Source: an uncultured Flavobacteriales bacterium (GTDB lineage Bacteria; Bacteroidota; Bacteroidia; Flavobacteriales_G; Salibacteraceae). Taken from it: a stretch of DNA of 64,000 nucleotides. Positions within the stretch are counted from its first letter, which is position 1, and each line of letters begins with the position of its first letter. The DNA is taken from contig CALSRO010000005.1 of the NCBI GenBank assembly GCA_943788775.1, forward strand, positions 62,001 to 126,000. The letters run 5' to 3'. The translations under genes were made by a program, and so were the position numbers. The notes beneath the pieces were generated by a model that was not told the origin of the DNA, searched no databases, and was given only the letters and a program-made list of their open reading frames with translations. This document shows, piece after piece, positions 1-8,892 of this stretch.

Positions 1-734
1 AAATGAGCCGTGAACACCATTGTACTATAGATGGTATCACTGGTTCCGGGTAGGGTGGCCATCACATTGACCGCATTATACTTGCTTTTAAAAAACTGAT
101 CAACGGCCAGCTTAACGATTTTTATTTTTTTGGTTGCGTCCGATTTTGTGACTCGGAATATGGGCACACTCACGACCGATCTGCTTACGCTCCAAGTTAG
201 TTTTTTGTCAGTTAAGATGATGTAAGCCTCGGCTTTCAGCGGATTTTTGTACACATCACCAATCAGGGTGGCGTAGTCCGTGTTTTCTTCGGCTATATCA
301 AAAACGACCACTTTGCCTGTGAACTTTCCATCGGCCACCATAGAGAATAGCTTTTCTGCATTGTTGGCCCATTTGGGTTTGAATCGGATAGCTTCATATT
401 CGCCTTTTTTGCCCGCTGATTTTGGATCGATAATGTAATCTGCACCGGGGGCTAGGGTGACGCCATTTACGGTCAACTCCATCGCTCCATCAAAAGTATT
501 GACCCCCAATTCGAAGGGTTGAAATTCGACCGGTTGATCAATGCCCAATTCTTCAATTTGGCGCTTTATGAATTCAGCGGCCTTCGAATCTCCATTTTCA
601 ACATAGCCTCTACCATGATATCGCGGGGCGCAAAGGGAGTCAATCATCGATTTCACGTAGGCTCGATCTTGTGAAAAGCTAAAATTGGAAAAGAAGGGAG
701 CGCAGATACTCAGCGCGATCAATACATGTTTCAT
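1..734 (-). CDS. M28-family (Zn) aminopeptidase, N-terminal part
   Basis: The frame stays open from an ATG at 734 to the window edge, giving 244 residues of a longer protein. A signal peptide (MKHVLIALSICAPFFSNFSFS) is followed by the disordered-to-helical start usual in secreted M28 peptidases (RYHGRGYVENGDSKAAEFI) and a PA-like inserted domain. The visible end reads MVFTAH, the place where M28 enzymes carry the first zinc ligand of the AHxDHxG motif. The remaining ligands lie outside the window. The family removes N-terminal residues from peptides in the periplasm or outside the cell. The ATG overlaps the stop of the upstream gene (ATGA), so the two are probably translated together. Family assignment is fairly sure; substrate is unknown. 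Confidence 0.75.
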   Translation of the reverse strand, partial: MKHVLIALSICAPFFSNFSFSQDRAYVKSMIDSLCAPRYHGRGYVENGDSKAAEFIKRQIEELGIDQPVEFQPFELGVNTFDGAMELTVNGVTLAPGADYIIDPKSAGKKGEYEAIRFKPKWANNAEKLFSMVADGKFTGKVVVFDIAEENTDYATLIGDVYKNPLKAEAYIILTDKKLTWSVSRSVVSVPIFRVTKSDATKKIKIVKLAVDQFFKSKYNAVNVMATLPGTSDTIYSTMVFTAH

Positions 735-1492
735 CCTACAAATCTGCGAGAAACCATCGACTTAAACGCCAATACAGTTTCGTCTTCTTCGTCCCAGCGA
801 TACTTGGCCGCTAAGTTTTCATTCATCAATCGGTTTGCGTCCGACTCCGACTCCACGTGGTTGAGTTCTTCCACTGCACGCGAAAAGGCACTCATGTCGC
901 CTGCAAATAACTCGTTGGCAAATAAGAATCGCTCATTGATGCCAATGCCACGCTTAATGTCGTGCAGTTTTTGCTTGGAAACTTTATCCCCTAAGGTGGG
1001 TCGTGCTGCAAATCGTGATTCGGTAGATTCTGATTTTGAAACGCCCATTGATCTAGACATCTCCTCGATGGTCCGCATGATGGCTTCGTGCTCGGCCTCG
1101 CCCACATGAGAGATCTCCAACTCCTTTGGTTCCGATTCTGAATCTGCCAACATTGGTTTTTGGATAGGCGCCTCTATCGTTGGTTCTTCTTGTTTTTCTG
1201 CTTCGGCTTGAGCCGCTTTGGCGGCTTCATCGGCCAGTCGCTGTTTTTCGAGCGCCTCGGCTTCGGCTTTTTCTGCTGCTAGTCGAGCCTTTTCCGCTTC
1301 TGCTTTGGCTTTCGCTTGTAGCCGAGCTTCTTGCTCCTCCTTTAAATCATGAACGTGTTTTTGAGCAATAGCATCTTCCAATCGGGCTTTCAACAAGTTT
1401 AATTCCTGCTGAATGACCAGCAGATCATGTTCTTTTTCTTCTACTCGTGTTTGTAATGCGATTATTTGCTGCCTTAGTTCTTCCATGTTCAT
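731..1492 (-). CDS. Coiled-coil protein with conserved Bacteroidota C-terminal domain
   Basis: Roughly 253 residues. The first 110 or so form a long charged coiled coil rich in Ala, Glu and Lys (LQAKAKAEAEKARLAAEKAE and on). The C-terminal 85 residues are a compact domain with the stretch LHDIKRGIGINERFLFANEL and the ending KYRWDEEDETVLAFKSMV, which I recognise as a conserved but uncharacterised Bacteroidota domain. No signal peptide or membrane segment is visible, so it is probably cytoplasmic. I start it at ATG 1492; a second ATG lies two codons later and an upstream TTG at 1513 is less likely. It overlaps the M28 peptidase gene by 4 bases (ATGA). Function unknown; a scaffold role is only a guess from the coil. 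Confidence 0.7.
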   Translation of the reverse strand: MNMEELRQQIIALQTRVEEKEHDLLVIQQELNLLKARLEDAIAQKHVHDLKEEQEARLQAKAKAEAEKARLAAEKAEAEALEKQRLADEAAKAAQAEAEKQEEPTIEAPIQKPMLADSESEPKELEISHVGEAEHEAIMRTIEEMSRSMGVSKSESTESRFAARPTLGDKVSKQKLHDIKRGIGINERFLFANELFAGDMSAFSRAVEELNHVESESDANRLMNENLAAKYRWDEEDETVLAFKSMVSRRFVG

Positions 1493-1555
1493 CGCTTTCT
1501 GATAGCGCCTCAAAGATGTAAAATGTTGGGGCGAATTCCGTGAAAATTTGAGCTT

Positions 1556-2380
1556 TTAATCCACCACCAAGCGTTGAGTCCACGATTCATCATCTGAGTT
1601 TAATCGGACGATGTAGGTACCTCGGCTGAATTGACTCACAGAAAATGTATCGGTTTCCCTTTTTAGCGTTCCGCGACTCACTTTTCTTCCCATCAAATCG
1701 TAAATGATGAAATCGATGGGCCAGGTCTGGGACGAAACCTTAAACTCATCATAACATGGGTTGGGGTAAACTACATGATTCAAGACAGTTTTAGGCGGTG
1801 ATATTCCGATGGTGTTGATGGGATTTCTGGAAATAGTTAAGGTTATTGGAAAGTGATAGAACTGTTCCAATAGAATAATTGAATCAATTATGCCACTACT
1901 GACACTGCCGGGGTTCATCGAAAGGGTATCATACAAATAATAGTAACCCGGTATGTAGTTGTCTGTGGATATATAGGCGTTTCGAAAAGGATTATTAAGA
2001 GCATGATTCTTTAGAAGGTTTGTATCCCATCGAACTATTGTTGGATGTGTGAAATTCACAGCATTGATGAACCCGCCAAAAAGCTCTGCTTCTTTGTTTT
2101 GAGCAAAAACATTGCGAGCCGAGTCGCCAATTCCCGTTGAGAACAACCCAAAATAGACATCAAAGTTGTTGCTGTCTATAGGGTATAGATTTTCGTTGAA
2201 TATGGTATCCTCAAGTGCCGTAGCATTACTATCTACAATCAGCCAAACCGTATCCCTTTGCCCAGTCGCATCCTCAAAGGCTAGGTAAAATTTGAATTGT
2301 GGCTCTACTTGTGAAATAGCAAATGTAGCATGAAGGCTAATTATAATTGAACAAAGGACTTTAATTACTTCAGTGCGCAT
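1556..2380 (-). CDS. T9SS-exported protein, tandem paralogue A
   Basis: 274 residues. A signal peptide (to about residue 23) leads into the start [20 protein letters not shown], shared almost exactly with the next gene at 2478. The C-terminal 75 residues are a type A T9SS sorting domain: YPNPCYDEF, then [14 protein letters not shown], then RGTYIVRLN and the ending QRLVVD. The protein is therefore predicted to cross the outer membrane through the type IX system and be processed at the surface. The middle (residues 45-195) is beta-rich, with many Asp and Thr, and resembles no enzyme I know. Its two ends match the neighbour far better than its middle does. Function unknown. Confidence 0.75.
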   Translation of the reverse strand: MRTEVIKVLCSIIISLHATFAISQVEPQFKFYLAFEDATGQRDTVWLIVDSNATALEDTIFNENLYPIDSNNFDVYFGLFSTGIGDSARNVFAQNKEAELFGGFINAVNFTHPTIVRWDTNLLKNHALNNPFRNAYISTDNYIPGYYYLYDTLSMNPGSVSSGIIDSIILLEQFYHFPITLTISRNPINTIGISPPKTVLNHVVYPNPCYDEFKVSSQTWPIDFIIYDLMGRKVSRGTLKRETDTFSVSQFSRGTYIVRLNSDDESWTQRLVVD

Positions 2381-2477
2381 AACGTTTCAACATTAGATTC
2401 TAACAATTTGGTCACCAAGTAGTTGAGTAACTTTTGTTGTGAAAATTACAATAAACGTTGTGACTAACCACAAAAGT

Positions 2478-3284
2478 TTAATCCACCACCAAGCGTTGAG
2501 TCCACGATTCATCATGCGAGTTTAATCGGACGATGTATGTCCCTCGGCTCAATTGATTCACAGAAAATGTATCGATTTCCCTTTTTAGCGTTCCTCGACT
2601 CACTTTTCTTCCCATCAAATCGTAAATGATGAAATCGATGGGCCAGGTCTGGGATGAAACCTTGAACTCATCATGACATGGGTTGGGGAAAAGAGCAATT
2701 CCATCATCATTTTTTGGGATATTTTCTCCAACTAAATTTATGGGAATTGTGGCCAAATACATCTGGATTGGAAAGTGATCTAAATTCCCATTTAAAATGA
2801 CCGAGTCAACAAGTTTTTCGCCAATTCCCTGATTTAAAAATAGAGTGTCGTACAGATGGAATATACCAGGCACATCGTTTTCGGTTCTAATCCATATTTG
2901 CTTATAAGGGGTATTAAGTGAATGATTAATTAATAAACTTGTATCCCATCTCACAATCGTAGGGTTTGTGAAATTTACAGCATTAATATATGTAGAGAAA
3001 CCGCCTGGCTGTCGAGCATATACGCTTTTGGAAGAATCTCCGATACCATAGTTTATCCCAAAATACACATCAAAACTATGGCTGTCAATAGGTAGAATCC
3101 ATTCGTTGAACATGGTATCCTCAACAAGTACCGCATTAGTGTCGATAACAATCCAAACCGTATCCCTTTGCCCAGTCGCATCCTCAAACGCCAAATAAAA
3201 TTTGAATTGCGGCTCTATTTGAGCTTTGCAATCGAGGATTCCGCAAATCAGTAAAGCCAGCATGCTGAGAAAGTATGGGCGCAT
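2478..3284 (-). CDS. T9SS-exported protein, tandem paralogue B
   Basis: 268 residues, same architecture as the gene at 1556: signal peptide ([21 protein letters not shown]), the shared [20 protein letters not shown] start, a divergent middle, and a T9SS type A sorting domain that differs from its neighbour's at only a few residues. Landmarks such as [18 protein letters not shown] and YHLYDT-like stretches line up along the whole length, so this is a full-length duplication. The spacer between the two genes is 97 bases. The divergent upstream neighbour is thymidine kinase. Function unknown; the pattern fits a surface protein whose exposed middle varies while export signals stay fixed. Confidence 0.75.
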   Translation of the reverse strand: MRPYFLSMLALLICGILDCKAQIEPQFKFYLAFEDATGQRDTVWIVIDTNAVLVEDTMFNEWILPIDSHSFDVYFGINYGIGDSSKSVYARQPGGFSTYINAVNFTNPTIVRWDTSLLINHSLNTPYKQIWIRTENDVPGIFHLYDTLFLNQGIGEKLVDSVILNGNLDHFPIQMYLATIPINLVGENIPKNDDGIALFPNPCHDEFKVSSQTWPIDFIIYDLMGRKVSRGTLKREIDTFSVNQLSRGTYIVRLNSHDESWTQRLVVD

Positions 3285-3405
3285 AGCTCAATACTATGAA
3301 AAAATTGAATGCTTTGGTCGATGCCATGGCAGGTCTATTTTATCATTTATCATTGTCAATCGGTCGTTGGTGCGGATATTCGTATTCTTAGGCTCTACAT
3401 CGCAT

Positions 3406-4012
3406 ATGTTTCTAGAATACACGGGCACCAAAAAACATAATTTCGGCTGGATCGAAGTGATCTGCGGTTCTATGTTTTCTGGAAAAACAGAAGAGTTGAT
3501 TCGCAGGCTCAAACGAGCTGAATTTGCAGGCCAAAAGGTGGAGATATTTCAAGCCTCAGGTTGATACTCGCTATGATGAAGAGGAAGTAGTTTCTCACGA
3601 TAAGAATGCGATTTCATCTACTCCAGTGCGATCATCCAGCAACATTTTACTCTTAGCAGATCAAGCCCAGGTGGTTGGTATTGATGAAGCCCAATTTTTT
3701 GATGAAGGATTGGTCAACGTGTGCGTGCGCTTGGCTGCCATGGGAAAAAGAGTCGTCATCGCAGGGTTGGATATGGATTTTAAAGGCCGTCCTTTTGGTC
3801 CTATGCCTGCGCTTATGGCTGTGGCAGAATATGTCACGAAGGTGCACGCGATCTGTATGAAGTGTGGCTCCCTGGCCAATCATAGTCATCGTTTTGTGGA
3901 CAGCGACAAACTGGTAGAACTGGGCGAGCGCGAAGAATACGAACCCTTGTGTCGTGCATGTTTCAGCAAAGCCATGGAGCCAAAAGCAATGAAAAAACCT
4001 GGAGTGAAGTGA
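3406..4012 (+). pseudogene. tdk: Thymidine kinase with one frameshift
   Basis: Thymidine kinase phosphorylates thymidine in the salvage pathway. The first part, from ATG 3406, reads [19 protein letters not shown] and the P-loop GSMFSGKT, as in Bacteroidota Tdk. This frame ends at TGA 3562-3564. The rest continues one frame over: [18 protein letters not shown], the Walker B-like GIDEAQFFD, the lid region AGLDMDFKG, and the zinc site CMKC...CRAC, ending at 4012. Removing one T from the run at about 3548-3550 restores a normal 201-residue protein. The gene overlaps murF-alr by 4 bases (GTGA). All key residues survive, which favours a sequencing error or very recent mutation over old decay. Confidence 0.85.
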
Positions 4013-6468
4013 ATTATACCATCGAAACCATATCGGATTTTTGCGCAGGTCAATCTAAAATCGCCATACCCGGCTCGGAGGTCAGTAATATCATCATCGA
4101 TAACCGCGACATCCACTGGCATGGCGCATTGTTTGTCGCCATAAAGGGTTCGAGGTCGGATGGGCATGATTTCATCCCACAACTCGTAAAACAAGGCGTT
4201 CGAAACTTCTTGGTTACAGACACCAAACATTGTGAGGACCTCGCTCAATCGGCCAACTTTATTGTAGTGAAAGACGTGGTGGCAGCCGTGCAATCCATCG
4301 CTAAAAAACACCGGGAGCATTTCAGCATTCCGATCATTGGAGTGGCGGGCAGTAATGGCAAAACCATTGTCAAGGAATGGTTGAACAGCCTGCTCGAGGC
4401 GAGTCATCAAATTTGCCGCAGCCCAAAAAGCTACAATTCGCAGATAGGTGTGGCGCTTTCGCTGATTCAATTGGCAAATCGGCACACCTTGGGAATTTTC
4501 GAAGCAGGGATTTCCAAGCCGGATGAAATGGCTCGATTGCAAGATATGATCACGCCAAGCATTGGAGTGTTTACCAATTTGGGAGATGCGCATTCGGCAC
4601 ATTTCGACTCATACGAGCAAAAGTTGGAAGAGAAGATGCGGTTGTTTACTCGTGCCGAAAAGGTGATTGTATCGAAGGATCAGTTTTGGTACGAAGATTA
4701 TACTGGATCGGTGAAAGAAAAATTCTTCACATGGTCTAAGTTGGACGAAAATGCAGATGTGTTTGTGGAATACATCAAGGTTCGATCGGGCTCCACGATC
4801 CTGGATTTGAAACACGGAGATCGCCATTTTCATATTCAAATTCCATTCGAGGATAAAGCCTCGATTGAAAATGCCATACACTGCTTTTGCCTCTGCAGAT
4901 TGATCGGTTGTGATTCTTCAGAAGTGCTGAATCGGTTCACGGCCTTGGCTCCTGTAGCCATGCGCATGGAGATGAAGCGCGGGGTGGAAAACAGCATACT
5001 TATTGACGACAGCTACAATTCTGATTTGGGATCGTTGCAGGCTGCATTGGACCAGCTTTCTGTGCAAAAGGCAGATGCGCGTGTCGTGATTCTCAGCGAC
5101 ATGTATCAGAATTCGCCCGGAGATCATTTGTACAACGAACTGGCCAACATGGTCAACGAATCCAAGGTGGATGAACTGATCATGATCGGCCCAGATTTGG
5201 AGAAACATAAATCGTTTTTTCAGGTACCGCAGATGTCGCATTTTGAAAGTTCGGATGCCTATTGGGAGCAATTGGACACCGCCACCATTCGAAATAAGGC
5301 AATCCTTATCAAAGGGGCGAGGGTGTTTCGATTGGAGAAATTGGTGCAGCGACTTCAAGCGCAACAGCACGAAACGACCTTGCAAGTAGATCTTCACAAG
5401 CTTGGACAAAACCTGAAATATTTCCGTTCGAAAGTGGATGCCAGCACAAAAATCATGGTCATGGTCAAGGCTTTTAGTTATGGAAGTGGAGGTTTTGAGG
5501 TGGCAAACTATCTGCAAAACCAAAAGGCGGACTATTTGGCTGTGGCTTATGCGGATGAAGGAGTAGCTCTGCGGAACAAAGGAATTCGCTTGCCGATCAT
5601 GGTCATGAGTCCGTCAAAAACGGCCTACGAATCCGTCATTCGTCATCAACTGGAACCAGAGATTTATTCGCTCAGAAGCTTAAGCGAATACATAGAAAGT
5701 GCGGCATCGCTGCGGCATTTATTTCATGAATTGCTGATCCATATTAAAATTGATTCGGGCATGCATCGCTTAGGCTTTGAATCGCGAGACGTACCAGCCT
5801 TGCTTGATTTATTGAAGAGAGCTCCATTCATTCGAGTGTCCAGTGTTTTTACGCATTTGTCTGCCACGGACAGCCCGAATCAAGATGATTTTACGCGAGA
5901 CCAGATCGAGCGATTTGAAGCGGTGGCGACCTTAGTTCAGAATGGGTTGGATTATCGCGTAATGAAACATGCCTTAAACTCTACAGGCATACTGCGCTTT
6001 CCTGAGTATCACTTTGACATGGTCAGGCTGGGAATAGGTTTATATGGATTCGCTGGAACGGACAGCAGCAAGTTTTTGCAAGCCCTCGGAGCGTTTAAAT
6101 CATATATCGTGCAGATCAGAACGGTTGCTCCGAACGAGTCGGTGGGATACAGCCGTGCGGGTGTTTCAGACAAAGAAAGGCGCATTGCTACGGTTGCCGT
6201 GGGCTATGCGGATGGATTAGATCGAAGACTGAGCAACGGTGAGTGGTCTCTAAAGTGGCAAGGCCAGGCATGCCCCATTGTGGGCAATGTCTGCATGGAC
6301 ATGTGCATGATTGACGTGACCCACTGCGATGCTCGAGAAGGAGATGAAGTGATTGTTTTTGAAGGCGCAGCCGATGTAGAGGCCATGGCTAAGAAATTAG
6401 GAACGATACCTTACGAGATATTGACCAAAGTTTCAGAGCGCGTAAATCGTGTTTATTTACAGGAATAA
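4009..6468 (+). CDS. murF-alr: Bifunctional MurF ligase / alanine racemase
   Basis: An 819-residue fusion typical of Bacteroidota. The N-terminal half is UDP-N-acetylmuramoyl-tripeptide:D-Ala-D-Ala ligase: ATP loop GVAGSNGKT (about residues 111-119), then [15 protein letters not shown] in the C-terminal ligase domain. The second half is a PLP-dependent alanine racemase: PLP lysine in [11 protein letters not shown] (Lys 487) and catalytic tyrosine in GYADGLDRR (Tyr 733), with [11 protein letters not shown] near the end. One protein thus makes D-Ala and helps add D-Ala-D-Ala to the peptidoglycan precursor in the cytoplasm. I choose GTG 4009 over the in-frame ATG at 3949, because GGAG lies 4 bases upstream, VNYTIETIS matches the family start, and GTG overlaps the tdk stop. 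Confidence 0.93.
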   Translation: MNYTIETISDFCAGQSKIAIPGSEVSNIIIDNRDIHWHGALFVAIKGSRSDGHDFIPQLVKQGVRNFLVTDTKHCEDLAQSANFIVVKDVVAAVQSIAKKHREHFSIPIIGVAGSNGKTIVKEWLNSLLEASHQICRSPKSYNSQIGVALSLIQLANRHTLGIFEAGISKPDEMARLQDMITPSIGVFTNLGDAHSAHFDSYEQKLEEKMRLFTRAEKVIVSKDQFWYEDYTGSVKEKFFTWSKLDENADVFVEYIKVRSGSTILDLKHGDRHFHIQIPFEDKASIENAIHCFCLCRLIGCDSSEVLNRFTALAPVAMRMEMKRGVENSILIDDSYNSDLGSLQAALDQLSVQKADARVVILSDMYQNSPGDHLYNELANMVNESKVDELIMIGPDLEKHKSFFQVPQMSHFESSDAYWEQLDTATIRNKAILIKGARVFRLEKLVQRLQAQQHETTLQVDLHKLGQNLKYFRSKVDASTKIMVMVKAFSYGSGGFEVANYLQNQKADYLAVAYADEGVALRNKGIRLPIMVMSPSKTAYESVIRHQLEPEIYSLRSLSEYIESAASLRHLFHELLIHIKIDSGMHRLGFESRDVPALLDLLKRAPFIRVSSVFTHLSATDSPNQDDFTRDQIERFEAVATLVQNGLDYRVMKHALNSTGILRFPEYHFDMVRLGIGLYGFAGTDSSKFLQALGAFKSYIVQIRTVAPNESVGYSRAGVSDKERRIATVAVGYADGLDRRLSNGEWSLKWQGQACPIVGNVCMDMCMIDVTHCDAREGDEVIVFEGAADVEAMAKKLGTIPYEILTKVSERVNRVYLQE

Positions 6469-7224
6469 ATGCCGAAAATTTCCGCCATCATATTGACCCT
6501 GAACGAAGAGCGAAACATTGCGCGATGTTTGGATAGTTTGGAAGGAGTGGCCGATGAAATCATTGTGGTCGATTCTTTTTCAACCGATGCCACCGAAGAT
6601 ATTGTGAGCCGATACGATGCCAAGTTGGTCAAGCAACAGTTTTTGGGATACATTGAGCAAAAGAACTTCGCCTTGGATCTGGCGACCCATGATCACGTGC
6701 TCTCGCTGGATGCAGACGAGGCGCTCAGTCCAGAACTCAAAGCATCCATCTTACAAATTAAAGACAGCTTTGAGTGTGATGGTTATTTTGTGAATCGATT
6801 GGCCAATTATTGCGGTCAGTGGATTCGTTACAGTGGCTGGTATCCAGATCGAAAAATGCGCCTGTTCGATCGTACAAAAGGCAAGTGGAAGGGAACGAAC
6901 CCACACGATAAATATGTGTTGGCAAAAGGATCAAGGACGGCCATTTTGGATGGGGATTTACTGCATTACACCTTTTACACCGTGGACGAACACAAAAAAC
7001 AAGTCGAGAACTTTAGTAGCATTGCTGCGCAGGCAAAATTTGACCAAGGAATTCGTTCTAATTGGTTTAAAGTTTTAGTCAAACCAATCGCTCGATTTGT
7101 GAAGGGTTATCTTTTTAAAGCAGGATTTCTCGATGGATATTATGGTTGGTTAATTGGCATATACTCTGCACGTGCCACCTTCTTGAAGTATCGGAAACTC
7201 ATGAAAATTCAATCTGCAAAATGA
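6469..7224 (+). CDS. Glycosyltransferase family 2, KdtX/WaaE-like
   Basis: 251 residues starting directly after the murF-alr stop. The GT-A fold start ISAIILTLNEERNIARCLDS is followed by VVDSFSTDAT and the metal-binding LSLDADEAL (about residue 82-90). GGWYPDRKMRLFDR-like and THYTFY-like stretches match the lipopolysaccharide core beta-glucosyltransferase group. A C-terminal amphipathic region with KGYLFKAGFLDG suggests attachment to the inner face of the cytoplasmic membrane. It overlaps the next glycosyltransferase by 4 bases (ATGA), so both probably act on the same surface glycan. Donor and acceptor sugars cannot be read from sequence. Confidence 0.85.
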   Translation: MPKISAIILTLNEERNIARCLDSLEGVADEIIVVDSFSTDATEDIVSRYDAKLVKQQFLGYIEQKNFALDLATHDHVLSLDADEALSPELKASILQIKDSFECDGYFVNRLANYCGQWIRYSGWYPDRKMRLFDRTKGKWKGTNPHDKYVLAKGSRTAILDGDLLHYTFYTVDEHKKQVENFSSIAAQAKFDQGIRSNWFKVLVKPIARFVKGYLFKAGFLDGYYGWLIGIYSARATFLKYRKLMKIQSAK

Positions 7225-8324
7225 GGGTGCTTCACATAAGTTCTCCAAAAACATGGCGGGGTGGCGAGCAGCAGCTGATGTACTTGGTAGAAGAGCTGAA
7301 CAAAGTGGGTGTTTGGCAAATGGTCATGTGTCCATTCAATTCTTCCGTGCATAAGTACTGCTTGAAAAACCACATCAACCATGTGACCTATTTCAAAGGA
7401 TTTTCGGCCAATCCGATGGTGGCATTTCGGGTGAGCCACATTTGCAAGCGTGAAAAATTAGACCTCATTCATGTGCACGACAGCCATGCCCACAACTTTG
7501 CGGTGTTGAGCTCTGTTTTGTCGAATAATACCCTCCCAATTGTAGTATCCAGAAGAGTGGACTTTCCCATACAAGGTGGGCCGATGTCCATGTTTAAATA
7601 CAATCATCCGCGCATCTCAAAGATTCTTTGCGTTTCTAGCGCCATCAGGGATGTAATGCTGCCTTCCATAGATGATCAATCCAAGCTAGAGGTGGTATAT
7701 AGTGGGGTAGATCTCGAAAAATTTGATAATCGAGAGGAACCCTCCAGCTTGAGAGAGGAATTAGGAATAAGTGAGGATACGCTGCTTATTGGTAATGTTG
7801 CTGCTTTAGCTCCACACAAAGACTATCCCACGTTCGTGCGAACGGCTAAACGTGTAATTGATAGCGGAGCCGAGGTTCGTTTTCTAGCCATTGGCGATGG
7901 GCCATCGCGTAAATTAGTGGAGCAGTGCATTGCAGAATTGGACATGGAAGCGCATGTAATGTTACTCGGTTTTAGAAAAGACATTATCGATATTCTTCCC
8001 CAATTGGATATCTTCTTCATCACCTCCGAAACGGAAGGTTTGGGCACTTCTATTTTAGATGCTCAAGTGGGGGGCGTACCCGTTTTAGCCACCAGAGCAG
8101 GTGGAATAGTGGAAATAGTCCAGCACGAAGAAAACGGCTTGTCTACTGCCGTAGCCGATGACGAAGCTTTGGCTCGAGAGTTAATGCGATACATTAAGGA
8201 TCCAGCCCTACGCAAATCAATGGCCGATGCCGCCAAAAAAACGGTGGTCAAGTTTTCGAAATCAGAAACGGCAAAACGTACTAAGGCGGTTTATGAGACG
8301 ATTTTGAAAACTAAATCGCAGTAA
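7221..8324 (+). CDS. Glycosyltransferase family 4
   Basis: 367 residues. The start MRVLHISSPKTWRGGEQQ is the usual GT4 opening with a glycine pair for the acceptor side. The C-terminal Rossmann domain shows GNVAALAPHKDYPTFV, a GDGPSRKLVE donor-loop motif and the ETEGLGTSILDAQVGG sugar-nucleotide motif followed by TRAGGIVEIV. It transfers sugar from an activated donor with retention, in the cytoplasm or at the membrane. ATG 7221 overlaps the GT2 stop (ATGA). Its 3' end (AKRTKAVYETIL) has a diverged copy 500 bases downstream. The linked GT2 points to lipopolysaccharide or capsule assembly; substrate unknown. Confidence 0.88.
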   Translation: MRVLHISSPKTWRGGEQQLMYLVEELNKVGVWQMVMCPFNSSVHKYCLKNHINHVTYFKGFSANPMVAFRVSHICKREKLDLIHVHDSHAHNFAVLSSVLSNNTLPIVVSRRVDFPIQGGPMSMFKYNHPRISKILCVSSAIRDVMLPSIDDQSKLEVVYSGVDLEKFDNREEPSSLREELGISEDTLLIGNVAALAPHKDYPTFVRTAKRVIDSGAEVRFLAIGDGPSRKLVEQCIAELDMEAHVMLLGFRKDIIDILPQLDIFFITSETEGLGTSILDAQVGGVPVLATRAGGIVEIVQHEENGLSTAVADDEALARELMRYIKDPALRKSMADAAKKTVVKFSKSETAKRTKAVYETILKTKSQ

Positions 8325-8373
8325 CACTTTCATTCACGCCACTTGCCCTTGAGTAGTAGCGAGGTGTTTTTGA

Positions 8374-8427
8374 AATTCGGTATTCGACATTCATTATTCG
8401 GTATTTAATTGATCATTGAGTATTGAC
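8374..8427. repeat. Degenerate short tandem repeats, left block
   Basis: A run of about 10-13 base units varying around ATTCGGTATTCGACATTC and ATTATTCGGTATTTAATTG. It shares the 11-mer TATTCGACATT, in the same orientation, with the block at 8757-8800. No coding sense is apparent. Confidence 0.55.
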
Positions 8428-8638
8428 GGTTGAAAGTTTCCGTGAAGTTGAATGTTAAGTTGAAGCTTCAAATGGTTTTTGTTGCATCAAAAATGAAGAG
8501 GGAGTCTTCTTTTCCTTTTGTCTTGCCACAAAAGGAACAACCTTTAGCTCACGAGCACCTATTGAATTAATCAAATGCGAGTAAAAGTCAAGGCCTAGAA
8601 GAACCTCAAAGGCATCTTCTCGCTTCCCCTAAGTTCGG

Positions 8639-8674
8639 TCGGGTGATTTCCGAATCAAGTTCGGAACTTCCCGA
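8639..8674. repeat. Inverted repeat able to form a hairpin
   Basis: Outer arms TCGGG (8639-8643) and CCCGA (8670-8674) and inner arms TTCCGAA (8648-8654) and TTCGGAA (8660-8666) pair around a 5-base loop, with small unpaired bulges between arms. There is no T-run after either side, so an intrinsic terminator is unlikely. It could be a palindromic dispersed element or a remnant of a mobile-element end. Confidence 0.5.
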
Positions 8675-8756
8675 TCTCACTAAGGCGAATCTTCAAATTC
8701 AACCTCTGAGTTTCTTCAAGGCCTTTTGGGCTTCGATGGAAGGGTCGTTGTTCTGG

Positions 8757-8800
8757 GCATTTCGACATTCAGTATTCGACATTGGCTATTCGATATTCCT
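8757..8800. repeat. Degenerate short tandem repeats, right block
   Basis: Units ATTTCGACATTC, AGTATTCGACATT and GGCTATTCGATATTCC follow each other. This is the same repeat family as 8374-8427, and it ends just before the glycosyltransferase relic, marking the junction. Confidence 0.55.
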
Positions 8801-8808
8801 TGAGCATT

Positions 8809-8892
8809 ATGTCAAACATCAAAGTAAAGCGCACAAAGGAGGTTTATGAGTCGATCTTGGTCGCCACTCGCGACAACCCTGTTAAGGAGTAA
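8809..8892 (+). pseudogene. C-terminal relic of a GT4 glycosyltransferase
   Basis: The plus-strand frame reads VKRTKEVYESIL and ends in a TAA at 8890. It aligns with the end of the intact GT4 gene upstream (AKRTKAVYETIL); in a 36-base ungapped comparison I count 29 identical positions. Nothing before 8809 continues the homology: the sequence there is the repeat block. It is therefore a fragment left by duplication or by deletion of a second GT4 gene. From 8844 to 8892 it lies antisense to the 3' end of the O-antigen ligase gene. Confidence 0.55.

Larger units (their letters stand above)
8325..8843. other. Gene-poor spacer with repeats and a relic
   Basis: About 520 bases between the GT4 gene and the O-antigen ligase gene, which converge. 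It holds two blocks of short ATTCGACATTC-type repeats (8374-8427 and 8757-8800), a long hairpin (8639-8674) and, at its right edge, a piece of glycosyltransferase coding sequence. The stretch 8500-8640 includes a segment around CTTGCCACAAAAGGAAC that looks like a dispersed Bacteroidota spacer sequence. A short open frame at 8643-8849 runs across the hairpin and the repeats and resembles no protein. I see no intact gene or RNA. Confidence 0.6.

Noticed and set aside
1180..1371. Leu/Arg-rich open frame opposite the coiled-coil gene
   Set aside because: It is the shadow of the Ala/Glu/Lys-rich coil on the other strand.
2458..2473. Inverted repeat TTGTG-N6-CACAA after the stop of paralogue B
   Set aside because: Too short and AT-rich to be a terminator, and not close to the TGTGA-N6-TCA sites in detail.
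3296..3391. Plus-strand 31-codon open frame between the T9SS gene and tdk
   Set aside because: No ribosome binding site, no similarity I know, and it ends just before tdk; probably chance or leader sequence.
3540..3566. Programmed frameshifting in tdk
   Set aside because: No classical slippery heptamer, no following pseudoknot seen, and Tdk is not known to use frameshifting.
8643..8849. 68-residue open frame on the plus strand
   Set aside because: It runs through the hairpin and repeat block and has low-complexity composition; no protein-like pattern.
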